NCBI GenBank assembly: GCA_038750655.1
Contig: JBCDGZ010000090.1
Location: forward strand, 1 to 33,539
Reading direction: 5' to 3'
DNA length: 33,539 nt
Source: JBCDGZ01 sp038750655
GTDB taxonomy: Bacteria > Bacteroidota > Bacteroidia > Chitinophagales > Saprospiraceae
The notes beneath the pieces were generated by a model. The model was given only the letters and a program-made list of their open reading frames with translations, was not told the DNA's origin and made no database searches. The position numbers and the translations under genes are program-made. Positions 1 to 7,123 of this stretch are shown here, piece by piece. Within the stretch, counting starts at the first letter, position 1. The number at the start of each line of letters is the position of its first letter.

Positions 1-156
1 CACCAGCTTTCTAGTGTTGATTTTGGTAATATTCCGAGTGGGGCCCGGGTAAATTTTGTGGTGGGTAGAGGTAATTACGAAATTGTTGGAGAAGATGATA
101 ATCGAATCGTGGTGTTTGGGTATAGCACTGCTATGACTAGTACTATTGTTGATTGA
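1..156 (+). CDS. C-terminal end of an unidentified protein (5' end outside window)
   Basis: Frame 1 is open from the first base and ends at TGA 154-156, giving 51 residues. The segment alternates hydrophobic and polar residues (for example RVNFVVGRGNYEIV and NRIVVFGYS), as in a beta-rich C-terminal domain. I do not recognise the family. The reading frame is supported only by the absence of stops and the protein-like composition. The gene converges on the pentapeptide-repeat gene, with about 28 nt between the two stop codons and no obvious terminator hairpin between them. Confidence 0.5.
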   Translation, partial: HQLSSVDFGNIPSGARVNFVVGRGNYEIVGEDDNRIVVFGYSTAMTSTIVD

Positions 157-184
157 GTCGTTCTGTTGTTGAGGGGGATAAAGA

Positions 185-1552
185 TTATCTACAGCCTTCT
201 TGGGTAAAAAGGCATGGTTTTTCTTTTCGGAGTTGAGCTTCGATTTTGGGGTCGAGGTTTTTGCAATTATAGAGTGAATAGACAGGTATCAATTGTTTTG
301 CGGTATAGTTACGAGTCTCTTCGAAATCCGCACCACTAAAATTCGCTCTTATCAAATCTGCTTGCCTCAAATCCGTTTTCCACAAATTCGCTCTCATCAA
401 ATTTGCTTGCCTCAAATCCGCTTTCCGTAAATGCGCTTCACTCAAATTTGCTTGCCTCAAATTCGCTCCCCACAAATTCGCTTCACTCAAATTTGCTTGC
501 CTCAAAAATGCTCTCCTCAAGTACGCCCTGCTCAAATCCGATTCTCTCAAATCCGATTCTCTCAAATGCGCGTCACTCAAATCCGATTCTCTCAAATACG
601 CCCCACTCAAATCCGATTCCACCAAATTCGACCTCCTCAAATCTACTCTCCACAAATTCGCACCCTTTAACAAAGCATATTTAAAATTAACTCTTCCGCA
701 AATCTTTTTCATTGTAACTGAACCCAACCTACTATTCAGCAGCATTAAGAGTAATTGCCCTCTTTCCGGGCTTACAGGCTTTGCAGACAATGTATCTCCT
801 TCCAAATAACGATATGGCTTGAAACCCTTGCTTAAACCAGCAATTCTCCCTATCAGTGGATCGCTCAATGAAAACAAAGTGTCTCCCCTTTCTCTTTGAA
901 CATTAATCTCCGAATCCATCTGATCCAAAATACTAGCCATCAAAATCACTAATGAACTCCTTCGATCAGACTCCAGTAACTCCACTTCTACATCCATCAT
1001 GTCATTCTGCTTTTCCATCAACTTATTCTGCGCCCGATCCACCTCCAACTGAGAAGCAATACTCATATTCTGTTTTTCAAACAACCTATTCTGAGATACA
1101 AAAAGTGATTCCTGTCGATGTAGTATTTTAGTTTGGTTGTCAATGTATTCTGTTTGGTCTTTCATGTATCCCGTCTGGTCCTTCATATGGCTGGTCTGAT
1201 TACCAATATGCTGCGTCTGCAAGTCCATATGCACGGTCTGCTTACTCATATGTCCCGTCTGCTCGTAGACTTGCCATCCAACTAAAATGGCCACCAACAG
1301 ACCAATGGCTGCAATAGCAATCTCCCAAAAAGTAACAGATCGAGCAGCAGATACCTTTTCCAAGCGTTCTTTGAGCTGTTGAAACTCAGCCCGTTGTTGT
1401 TCTAGTTGCCGGGTAATCGCACCATCCTTGGAAGTCATCTGCTTTTTCAGCTCTTCCAATTCTGATTCCCGCTGCTCTAGGGCTTCCTGTCGGGCCTTAA
1501 GCTCCTGTTCTAGTTTCCGCAGCCGGAGCTTTCGTTTGGTTGTTCGAAACAT
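185..1552 (-). CDS. Membrane-anchored coiled-coil pentapeptide-repeat protein
   Basis: 455 residues from the ATG at 1552; a TTG two codons upstream is also in frame, but the ATG is preferred. Order of parts: a charged, Glu/Gln/Arg-rich coiled coil (about 8-70); one hydrophobic helix (about 75-93, FWEIAIAAIGLLVAILVGW); a run of seven 7-residue units of the type QTxHMxx (about 99-147); a further Gln/Asn-rich helical stretch (148-200); a middle region of unknown fold; then 24 consecutive pentapeptide repeats A(D/N)LXX (about 293-412) and a short Cys-containing tail. Pentapeptide repeats fold as a right-handed quadrilateral beta helix, usually a binding scaffold. Here one end is tethered to the inner membrane by the single helix. 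No catalytic domain is visible, so the role is unknown; scaffold or sensor are the reasonable guesses. No transport or toxin genes flank it. Confidence 0.85.
   Translation of the reverse strand: MFRTTKRKLRLRKLEQELKARQEALEQRESELEELKKQMTSKDGAITRQLEQQRAEFQQLKERLEKVSAARSVTFWEIAIAAIGLLVAILVGWQVYEQTGHMSKQTVHMDLQTQHIGNQTSHMKDQTGYMKDQTEYIDNQTKILHRQESLFVSQNRLFEKQNMSIASQLEVDRAQNKLMEKQNDMMDVEVELLESDRRSSLVILMASILDQMDSEINVQRERGDTLFSLSDPLIGRIAGLSKGFKPYRYLEGDTLSAKPVSPERGQLLLMLLNSRLGSVTMKKICGRVNFKYALLKGANLWRVDLRRSNLVESDLSGAYLRESDLSDAHLRESDLRESDLSRAYLRRAFLRQANLSEANLWGANLRQANLSEAHLRKADLRQANLMRANLWKTDLRQADLIRANFSGADFEETRNYTAKQLIPVYSLYNCKNLDPKIEAQLRKEKPCLFTQEGCR
317..676 (-). repeat. 24 tandem pentapeptide-coding units (15 bp each)
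   Basis: On the minus strand the codons read as 24 uninterrupted pentapeptides beginning ALLKG ANLWR VDLRR and ending ANFSG ADFEE. Leu or Phe is at the central position and Ala/Ser/Thr/Val at the i-2 position. At DNA level this gives a visible 15-bp periodicity with recurring CTCAAAT. The degeneracy between units shows protein-level selection rather than a young DNA satellite. Confidence 0.9.
1112..1258 (-). repeat. Seven tandem 21-bp units coding a QTxHM heptad array
   Basis: Just after the transmembrane helix the protein reads TGHMSKQ, TVHMDLQ, TQHIGNQ, TSHMKDQ, TGYMKDQ, TEYIDNQ, TKILHRQ. The Thr, the His/Tyr, the Met/Ile and the final Gln keep register over 49 residues. The period of exactly seven fits a coiled coil with polar core positions. 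The His/Met content also leaves room for metal binding. Both readings are inference. Confidence 0.8.
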
Positions 1553-1931
1553 ATCCAAATCTAAAAAAATATTCTAACTTAGTGTGGGCAAAATTGGGTG
1601 AATTATAGCGCTGTCAATGTACCGAAATATACGAATACGGTCCAAGCTACTCTAAGTAACTGTGAAATCAGCAGCTAGCGTTCCTTTCAACAGGCGCTTA
1701 CGTACAATGGTTTTCACCAATATATAATGGACCTTGCGAAACTCAACAAACCTTCCAGAGCACCGTTCCGAGGTCAACGCCTTGAAGTCGATTTAGTATG
1801 TACTTGAATCGTCAGGTGAATTGTTCCGATAGCATTACAAATAATTCCTGATAACCTCACAGGGTCAATTTTCCCAGTAAAATCTCCCAAAACTCAAGTT
1901 TTGTCCAATAACCTCAAAAATTTAAGAAAGA
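1553..1931. other. 379-nt gap between divergent genes, no gene seen
   Basis: No convincing ORF or RNA gene is seen here. It separates the divergent pentapeptide-repeat gene and gpsA, so it should hold both promoters. A TAGATTTG box on the minus strand (1556-1563) lies only 3 nt before the ATG of the pentapeptide gene, too close for a normal leader. A 7-bp palindrome, CAAAACT-CA-AGTTTTG (1888-1903), lies just upstream of gpsA and could be an operator. Confidence 0.5.
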
Positions 1932-3038
1932 TTGTGCGATAAAAATGCTAAAATTGCGCTGCGAACAATTGATCCATTGACAAAATCCTCTTCAAATAGT
2001 GACACGCCCGTTGGCGTTATCGGTGCTGGCAGTTTCGGAACGGCCATTGCCAATTTATTGGCCTATAATGTCAATGTACTGCTGTACAGCCGGAATAAGG
2101 ACTTGGTGGAGAAAATCAATAACGAACACGAGAATCTAGGCCGACCGCTTTCTCCTAATGTTCGAGCGACTAATGACCTCGAAGAGGTGGCCCGCCGCTG
2201 TACTTTGATCTTCCCTATTGTCCCTTCGACGAATTTTCGGTCGATGATGAAGGACTTATCGCCCTACCTTCGCCCCTATCATTTACTGATTCACGGTACG
2301 AAGGGGCTGGATTTGGATGGCTTAGAGGAGTCGGCAGAAAACTTGAGCCAGCTGAACATTACCCGCGCAGAAATCCATACGATGAGCGAGGTGATTCTTC
2401 AGGAAAGTGTAGTGGTACGGGTAGGCTGTCTTTCTGGGCCTAACCTTTCTAGTGAAATTATGGCGGGGCAGCCTACGGCGACAGTGATTGCCAGCCGCTT
2501 CTCTGAGGTCATCAAGGCCGGGCGGCAGGTGCTGGACAGCAAGAAATTCCACGTCTTCGGCAGTCACGAAATCCTTGGTGCCGAGATGGCCGGGGCACTC
2601 AAAAATGCCATCGCCATTGGTTCTGGCATGCTCGGCGGGCTAGGACTAGGAAAGAATATTCAGGCGATGCTGATCACTCGGGGCTTGGTGGAAATGGTTT
2701 ACTTTGGTAAAGTTATGGGGGCCAATAGCTCCGCCTTTATCGGAACGGCGGGGATCGGTGATCTGGTCGCCACAGCTACCAGTACCCAGAGTCGCAACTA
2801 CACCTTCGGCATGCGCTTGGCCCAAGGCGAGACCTTGGAACAGATTCAAGATACCATGCCCGAATTGGCCGAAGGGGTTAGGACTATCAAAATCATGCAG
2901 CAACTTTCCAAACAACATAAGATGCATGTGCCCATCACCAATATGCTGTACAGCGTCATTTTTGAAGGCTTTGACATTGAAAGAGCCATCAACTACCTGA
3001 TGAACTACCCCTACGCGGTGGACGTCGATTTTCTTTAA
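1932..3038 (+). CDS. gpsA: NAD(P)+-dependent glycerol-3-phosphate dehydrogenase
   Basis: Reduces dihydroxyacetone phosphate to sn-glycerol 3-phosphate for phospholipid synthesis; cytoplasmic. Numbered from TTG 1932, the Rossmann motif GAGSFGTA is at 31-38, GTKGLD at 122-127, the substrate and cofactor segment SGPN at 168-171, the catalytic Lys in GALKN at 224, GIGDL at 275-279 and SRN at 287-289. The family is certain. The start is not: no ATG lies between the upstream stop and the Rossmann motif. TTG 1932 gives 368 residues; TTG 1977 gives 353 residues with a more usual short N-terminus (MTKSSSNSDTPVGVIGAG) and may be the true start. Its stop overlaps the convergent dapB stop by 4 nt. Confidence 0.95.
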   Translation: MCDKNAKIALRTIDPLTKSSSNSDTPVGVIGAGSFGTAIANLLAYNVNVLLYSRNKDLVEKINNEHENLGRPLSPNVRATNDLEEVARRCTLIFPIVPSTNFRSMMKDLSPYLRPYHLLIHGTKGLDLDGLEESAENLSQLNITRAEIHTMSEVILQESVVVRVGCLSGPNLSSEIMAGQPTATVIASRFSEVIKAGRQVLDSKKFHVFGSHEILGAEMAGALKNAIAIGSGMLGGLGLGKNIQAMLITRGLVEMVYFGKVMGANSSAFIGTAGIGDLVATATSTQSRNYTFGMRLAQGETLEQIQDTMPELAEGVRTIKIMQQLSKQHKMHVPITNMLYSVIFEGFDIERAINYLMNYPYAVDVDFL

Positions 3039-3751
3039 AAGCCCAGTACATCCTTCATCCCAAAGCAGCCCTGCTTGCCGATCAGCCACTCTGCGGCCCG
3101 GATCGCGCCGCTGGCGAAGCCCTCGCGCGAATGCGCCGTATGCTTAATCTCAATGGTATCTTCCCGACTGCTGTAGCGGATCTGATGCGTACCCGGCACC
3201 TTATCGATGCGCTTAGACAATAAGGCCAGGTCTTCCGGCTGCTCACTGCGCTCGTTGCGCCAACGCCCCTTACGCTCCAAATGTCGAAGAACGCCTTCGG
3301 CCAGGCTGATTCCCGTCCCACTCGGTGCGTCCAACTTCTGGGTATGGTGAATTTCCTCCAATTCCACCTCGTACTGCGGCTGGCCATTCATCATTGAGGC
3401 CAAGTATTCATTTAAAGCAAAAAAGAGATTGACGCCAATACTAAAATTAGAGGCATACAAAAAAGCGCCCCCCTTCTGCAAACACTCCGCTTTCACCGTC
3501 TCATAGTCGGCCAACCAGCCCGTCGTCCCCGAAACTACCGGTAGCCCCACTTCCAAACAACAACGAATATTGCGCAGGGCCTCCTCCGGCCGACTGAATT
3601 CAATGGCGACATCCGCCTTCTGAAGGCTTTCGCTAGTCATCTCCGCGGTATTCTCACTGCTGATGCGCAGCACAATCTCATGTCCGGCCGCTTCAGCTAA
3701 GCGTTCGATGGTTTTTCCCATTTTACCGTAGCCAATAATTGCTATTTTCAT
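3035..3751 (-). CDS. dapB: 4-hydroxy-tetrahydrodipicolinate reductase
   Basis: Catalyses the NAD(P)H-dependent reduction step of the diaminopimelate/lysine pathway, feeding peptidoglycan and lysine synthesis; cytoplasmic. 238 residues, near the usual family length. The nucleotide-binding loop GYGKMGK is at 7-13 and GTTGW at 75-79. The catalytic segment EEIHHTQKLDAPSGT is at about 132-146, with the His pair at 135-136 and Lys139. It starts at ATG 3751. In many Bacteroidota dapB sits directly beside parA, parB, a DUF5683 gene and lepB; here it is about 3.4 kb from the par cluster and on the opposite strand, so the usual cluster seems rearranged. No lepB is visible in the window. Confidence 0.97.
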   Translation of the reverse strand: MKIAIIGYGKMGKTIERLAEAAGHEIVLRISSENTAEMTSESLQKADVAIEFSRPEEALRNIRCCLEVGLPVVSGTTGWLADYETVKAECLQKGGAFLYASNFSIGVNLFFALNEYLASMMNGQPQYEVELEEIHHTQKLDAPSGTGISLAEGVLRHLERKGRWRNERSEQPEDLALLSKRIDKVPGTHQIRYSSREDTIEIKHTAHSREGFASGAIRAAEWLIGKQGCFGMKDVLGF

Positions 3752-3763
3752 AGATTTGTTTTT

Positions 3764-4507
3764 GTGCCAACAGAGCCTCCTTTACACAGACTTAACATCA
3801 GGAACCTCCTATTTGCCCATATTTTTACGTTCTTCGCAAAGAAACGAAAAGATCAACAAATTCCCTCCAGTTTTCGCAAGTACCTCATGGAATTTATAGG
3901 CACTTTTGGCCTGTTGCTGCTTATTGTACTGACGGCGCATAATGGCTCCGGGGATATGGCCCCGGTAGCGATTGGGCTGGGCCTGATGGGGCTGATCTAT
4001 GCGGGGGGGCATATCTCGGCGGCGCATTACAACCCAGCGGTGAGTTTGGCCTTTTTGCTGCGGGGCCGGATGCCGGGGGCAGATTTTCTGCCTTACATCG
4101 TTGCGCAGCTGCTCGGAGCAGCACTGGCGGGTTGGCTAGGGGCCTATTTGCTACAACACAGCGCCGGAGCGCCTCCTATTAGCGCACCGCCAGAAGTTGC
4201 GCTCTGGCCCTTGCTGCTGGCGGAGCTGATCGGTACCTTTATCCTGGCCTTTGTTATTCTTCACGTGGCCACGGCGAAGCGATTGCGGGGCAATTCCTTC
4301 TATGGCTTGGCCATTGGGATGACGGTGATTGGGCTGATTTATGCATTGGGGCCGCTCTCGGGGGCGCTGCTGAATCCGGCGGTCGGTGTTGGACTGGCGG
4401 CGGCGAACATCCCGCTTTGGGCCCATATTAGCCTGTACGTTGTAGGGCAATTTTCAGCAGCGGGATTGGCCGCCTTGGCCTTCCGTCTCACTCACGGGCC
4501 AGATTAG
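3764..4507 (+). CDS. Aquaporin/MIP-family channel lacking the filter arginine
   Basis: Inner-membrane MIP channel with six hydrophobic helices and two pore half-helices. The loop B motif HYNPAVS has NPA at 90-92 (numbered from GTG 3764) and the loop E motif LLNPAVG has NPA at 204-206. In typical aquaporins and glycerol facilitators the second NPA is followed by the selectivity-filter Arg (NPAR). Here that residue is Val207, and the helix-5 His position is also hydrophobic. Substrate specificity therefore cannot be assumed to be water or glycerol. Start: GTG 3764 gives 247 residues with an unusual 41-residue basic leader. ATG 3887 gives 206 residues starting at MEFIGTF, close to the usual MIP start, and is the more likely start. 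It is divergent from dapB. Confidence 0.9.
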   Translation: MPTEPPLHRLNIRNLLFAHIFTFFAKKRKDQQIPSSFRKYLMEFIGTFGLLLLIVLTAHNGSGDMAPVAIGLGLMGLIYAGGHISAAHYNPAVSLAFLLRGRMPGADFLPYIVAQLLGAALAGWLGAYLLQHSAGAPPISAPPEVALWPLLLAELIGTFILAFVILHVATAKRLRGNSFYGLAIGMTVIGLIYALGPLSGALLNPAVGVGLAAANIPLWAHISLYVVGQFSAAGLAALAFRLTHGPD

Positions 4508-4521
4508 TATCTTTAGCCTCT

Positions 4522-4539
4522 TCCTCGCAACTTGAGTTA
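4522..4539 (+). repeat. Copy of the TCGCAACTTG intergenic motif
   Basis: The 18-mer TCCTCGCAACTTGAGTTA here matches TCATCGCAACTTGGGTTA at 7051-7068 at 16 of 18 positions. It lies in the 29-nt gap between the convergent aquaporin gene and the T9SS-protein gene and covers the stop codon of the latter. It shares its core with the two inverted copies upstream of parA. Function is unknown. Confidence 0.5.
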
Positions 4540-5421
4540 TCGAATAAGCAGCTTAGCACTGTACAGCGCCTCTGCCGTTTGTAGGCGAATGAAGACCACA
4601 TCGGGCCAATCGGCGGTCAAGAGGTCCAGGCTGAGGCGGCCATCGGTGAGTAGGACGTCGTCGTGGGCCAGTAATTGTCCGGTCAGGGAGTAAATGTTGA
4701 GTTCGGCGGGGCCTTGCTCGGCATTGGGTAATTCGATTTGTAGGGGCCCCTTAATTAGTGGATTGGGGTAAATGTTGAGGCTCTGGACGCGGGGGCTGGA
4801 GGAAAGGGAGGTGCTGATGTCGCATCCCAAGGTGGCGCTGCCGCCGAATTCGACTTCGAAGAAGGGGCGGCTTAGGGCAAAATCGGTGATGAAGAGAAGA
4901 TAGATGTCGCCCGCTTCACATTGCAGGGGGGCTAGGAAGTTGTTATCGCCGGCTTGGCAGCCGGGGGCTTCGTTGAAATCGGTTTCTTCGGGCCGTAGGC
5001 CGGTGGGGCCCTCGCAAGGCGCATTAGCCGATGGCGGATTGCCGACGGTAGTACCAGACCACATACAACGCACGGCTTCTTTTTGCTCGCATTCTTCTAG
5101 ATCAGGAATTTTAAAGACCACAAAATCAATATCACTCCTGATCGTGTCGATTGATCTGATGGTAAAGTAGAGATCACCGGCAGTTGCTATTTCCCATTTC
5201 AACCAATACGAAGGCCCTTCTATGGGATCAAAAGCGATGTTGGGGAATACACAAGCTCCTTCTAGTTCATCATCCCATACACCAGGGCCACCGGTCATCC
5301 GGCTACTGTAGGTTTGCTTGCTGCAAATTTGTACAGCACTTTGGCAATCATTAGGCAGCACCTGAGCTTGGACACTGTAGGCTAGCCAGCAGACTAGTGC
5401 TAGTAATAGTACTTTTTTCAT
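4537..5421 (-). CDS. Secreted protein with T9SS type A sorting tail
   Basis: 294 residues. The N-terminal signal peptide is MKKVLLLALVCWLAYSVQAQ, with cleavage near residue 18-20. The middle part is Cys- and Trp-containing and begins LPNDCQSAVQIC, a pattern common in secreted proteins of this group that bear a PKD- or lectin-like fold with calcium- or disulfide-stabilised loops. The last 80 residues form a T9SS sorting domain: IYPNPL at about 216-221, then a beta-rich segment LNIYSLTGQLL, and a final strand ending in LLIR. T9SS tails direct export across the outer membrane and often surface attachment. No enzymatic motif is seen. It lies 36 nt after the FMN-reductase gene on the same strand, so co-transcription is possible. 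Confidence 0.85.
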   Translation of the reverse strand: MKKVLLLALVCWLAYSVQAQVLPNDCQSAVQICSKQTYSSRMTGGPGVWDDELEGACVFPNIAFDPIEGPSYWLKWEIATAGDLYFTIRSIDTIRSDIDFVVFKIPDLEECEQKEAVRCMWSGTTVGNPPSANAPCEGPTGLRPEETDFNEAPGCQAGDNNFLAPLQCEAGDIYLLFITDFALSRPFFEVEFGGSATLGCDISTSLSSSPRVQSLNIYPNPLIKGPLQIELPNAEQGPAELNIYSLTGQLLAHDDVLLTDGRLSLDLLTADWPDVVFIRLQTAEALYSAKLLIR

Positions 5422-5457
5422 GCTTTTCTATTTTGTTGAGGATGATAAAATACCCCT

Positions 5458-5997
5458 CTAGAAGGCCAAAAACTGTTCGACGTACTGAGTCATGGTTTTA
5501 ATGGCCCCCTCATCGACTAATTGATCACCATCCAGTAATTGCTCAATCGAAGAGATAGGCAGCTTATTAGGCATAACCTGGGTCCCTACGTGGTGCAGCA
5601 CTCCGGTGAGGTGATCCATTCCTCGGAGGTTTCCAGCTCGTCCAGAAGCAGTGCCCACTAACCCGGCTTTTTTTCCCTTAAAAGTAGGTTTATACTCCCG
5701 AATCGAGCAGGCATCAATCATTAATTTCAACGCCCCAGGAAAGCTTCCATTGTATTCTGGAAAAACAAAAAGAAATTTTTCGACAGGAATGAGGTACTTA
5801 TCTTGTATAGCCGCCAGGGCCTTAGACTGCCCCTTCGGGCTGTACATTTCTGCATGGCATATATCTAGGGGAAGGTCTTCCAAAGAAAAGAAATGGACTT
5901 CCTCTTTCGATGATTTACTCAAAAGTTCGTGAAAGTATTTGGCGAAAATACTCGTTTTACTATTGCGTCGATTCGATCCAGAAAAAACAGTGATCAT
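5458..5997 (-). CDS. NADPH-dependent FMN reductase family (flavodoxin-like)
   Basis: 179 residues from ATG 5997; the in-frame TTG at 6000 is not needed. The phosphate-binding loop GSNRRNSKTS (7-16), the loop PEYNGSFPGALK (80-91) and GTASGRAGNLRG (115-126) are the three FMN-contacting segments of the NADPH-dependent FMN reductase/azoreductase group (Pfam FMN_red). It is a cytoplasmic flavoprotein that transfers electrons from NAD(P)H to flavin or quinone-like acceptors. The natural acceptor cannot be told from sequence. No promoter with both elements is seen upstream. Confidence 0.88.
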   Translation of the reverse strand: MITVFSGSNRRNSKTSIFAKYFHELLSKSSKEEVHFFSLEDLPLDICHAEMYSPKGQSKALAAIQDKYLIPVEKFLFVFPEYNGSFPGALKLMIDACSIREYKPTFKGKKAGLVGTASGRAGNLRGMDHLTGVLHHVGTQVMPNKLPISSIEQLLDGDQLVDEGAIKTMTQYVEQFLAF

Positions 5998-6164
5998 CAA
6001 TACGTTATTAGGTTTATCTAAATGAATACTTTATGCTTATTTTTCCCGCTGGCCAGTGCGATTCTTTTTCCGTCTTTTCCTTCAATCCACCAACAGTGAA
6101 CAGCAATATAGTCGAAGCTGTTCAAATATACATCCTCAGATAGCCTTATATTTTGAAAAAGAGG

Positions 6165-6172
6165 TATCTTTG
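6165..6172 (+). promoter_or_regulatory. Possible -7 promoter box (TATCTTTG)
   Basis: It matches the Bacteroidota -7 consensus TAnnTTTG and would give a leader of about 60 nt for the UPF0173 gene at 6239. No TTTG is found at the expected 19-nt spacing upstream, so support is weak. Confidence 0.3.
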
Positions 6173-6238
6173 GTCCTGGTGTTTTGACATCTCGAAAACA
6201 GCAGCGGAACAACATTCAAAAAAACGCCGATATTAAAG

Positions 6239-6919
6239 ATGAAGATTACATTTTACGGACAATCCGGTTTCCAAATCGAAACAGGGGGTAAGACCTTGGT
6301 TTTCGATCCATTTATCTCCCCAAATGAACAGGCCAAGCATATCGATGTCAGTAGCATCAAGGCAGATTATGTTTTGCTTTCTCACGGTCATATGGACCAC
6401 GTTGCTGATGCCGAGCAGATTGCCAAAAATAATGATGCAGTGGTCGTTTCGGGCTATGAGGTCGCTAGCTGGTATGGCGCTAAGGATCTGAAATACCATC
6501 CCCTCAATCACGGAGGCAAATGGAATTTTGACTTTGGTACGGTTAAATATGTCAACGCTGTGCACTCTAGCAGTCTGCCCGACGGCAGCTACGGAGGTTA
6601 TCCCGGAGGTTTTGTCATCTGGAACGATGAAGGCTGCTTCTATTTTGCCGGAGATACGGCCCTGACGATGGATATGAAGCTGATTCCAATGACCTGCCCC
6701 AAGCTGGATTTCTGTATTTTGCCGATTGGTGATAATTTCACGATGGGCTACGAGGATGCAGTGATCGCTAGTGATTTTGTGGAATGCAATACGGTGATTG
6801 CTTGCCACTTCGATACCTTTGGTTTCATCAAAGTGGATCACGATAAGGCGAAAGCAGCATTTGCTGACAAAGGGAAAACACTCCACATGCTCGAAATCGG
6901 CGGACAAATCGAGCTGTAG
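6239..6919 (+). CDS. UPF0173 metal-dependent hydrolase (metallo-beta-lactamase fold)
   Basis: 226 residues, the usual UPF0173 size. The metal ligands are clear: HGHMDH at 49-54, His109 in VHSSS, Asp139 in AGDTA and His190 in ACHFDTF. These are the zinc-binding positions of the metallo-beta-lactamase fold. It is cytoplasmic with no signal peptide. The physiological substrate of UPF0173 proteins is not established. It stands alone on the plus strand, 204 nt before parA, separated by a leader that looks like the parA control region. Confidence 0.93.
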   Translation: MKITFYGQSGFQIETGGKTLVFDPFISPNEQAKHIDVSSIKADYVLLSHGHMDHVADAEQIAKNNDAVVVSGYEVASWYGAKDLKYHPLNHGGKWNFDFGTVKYVNAVHSSSLPDGSYGGYPGGFVIWNDEGCFYFAGDTALTMDMKLIPMTCPKLDFCILPIGDNFTMGYEDAVIASDFVECNTVIACHFDTFGFIKVDHDKAKAAFADKGKTLHMLEIGGQIEL

Positions 6920-6948
6920 GCTGTAACCACAAAACACATTAAATCATT

Positions 6949-7063
6949 CAAGTTGCGATTCACTATTACAAGATTCAAAGCGTCAGATATTTGAATCAAA
7001 ATGCGCCGAAAGGCTGCATTTTTCACAAAATCTTCCTTTCCGAATCTCGTTCATCGCAACTTG
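6949..7063. repeat. 11-bp perfect inverted repeat spanning the parA leader
   Basis: CAAGTTGCGAT at 6949-6959 and its exact complement ATCGCAACTTG at 7053-7063 are separated by 93 nt in the 204-nt region before parA. The right arm continues as GGTTA, like the third copy at 4522-4539. The spacing is too long for an RNA terminator hairpin. A protein bound to both arms with a DNA loop, or a segregation-related site, is possible. Confidence 0.5.
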
Positions 7064-7085
7064 GGTTAAATATTCTAATACAACT

Positions 7086-7103
7086 GCCGTTGTCCAAAAC
7101 GGC
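7086..7103 (+). promoter_or_regulatory. Short hairpin in the parA leader
   Basis: GCCGTT and AACGGC form a perfect 6-bp stem with a 6-nt loop (GTCCAA), 20 nt before the parA ATG. No U-tract follows, so it is not a terminator. It could be an operator for autoregulation, which is common in par operons, or a structure in the mRNA leader. Confidence 0.35.
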
Positions 7104-7123
7104 TGGCTAACTAAATACAAAAT

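Noticed and set aside
317..676. Short regular repeats that look CRISPR-like at first sight
   Set aside because: The period is 15 bp with no spacers and the units encode pentapeptides in one frame.
403..684. Plus-strand frames rich in repeated SNP/QIR words
   Set aside because: They are antisense shadows of the pentapeptide-repeat DNA; the minus-strand reading is regular and longer.
6018..6215. 65-codon minus-strand frame between the FMN reductase and UPF0173 genes
   Set aside because: It fills the gap but shows no family motif, no signal or membrane segment and no supported start; it also overlaps the possible UPF0173 promoter.
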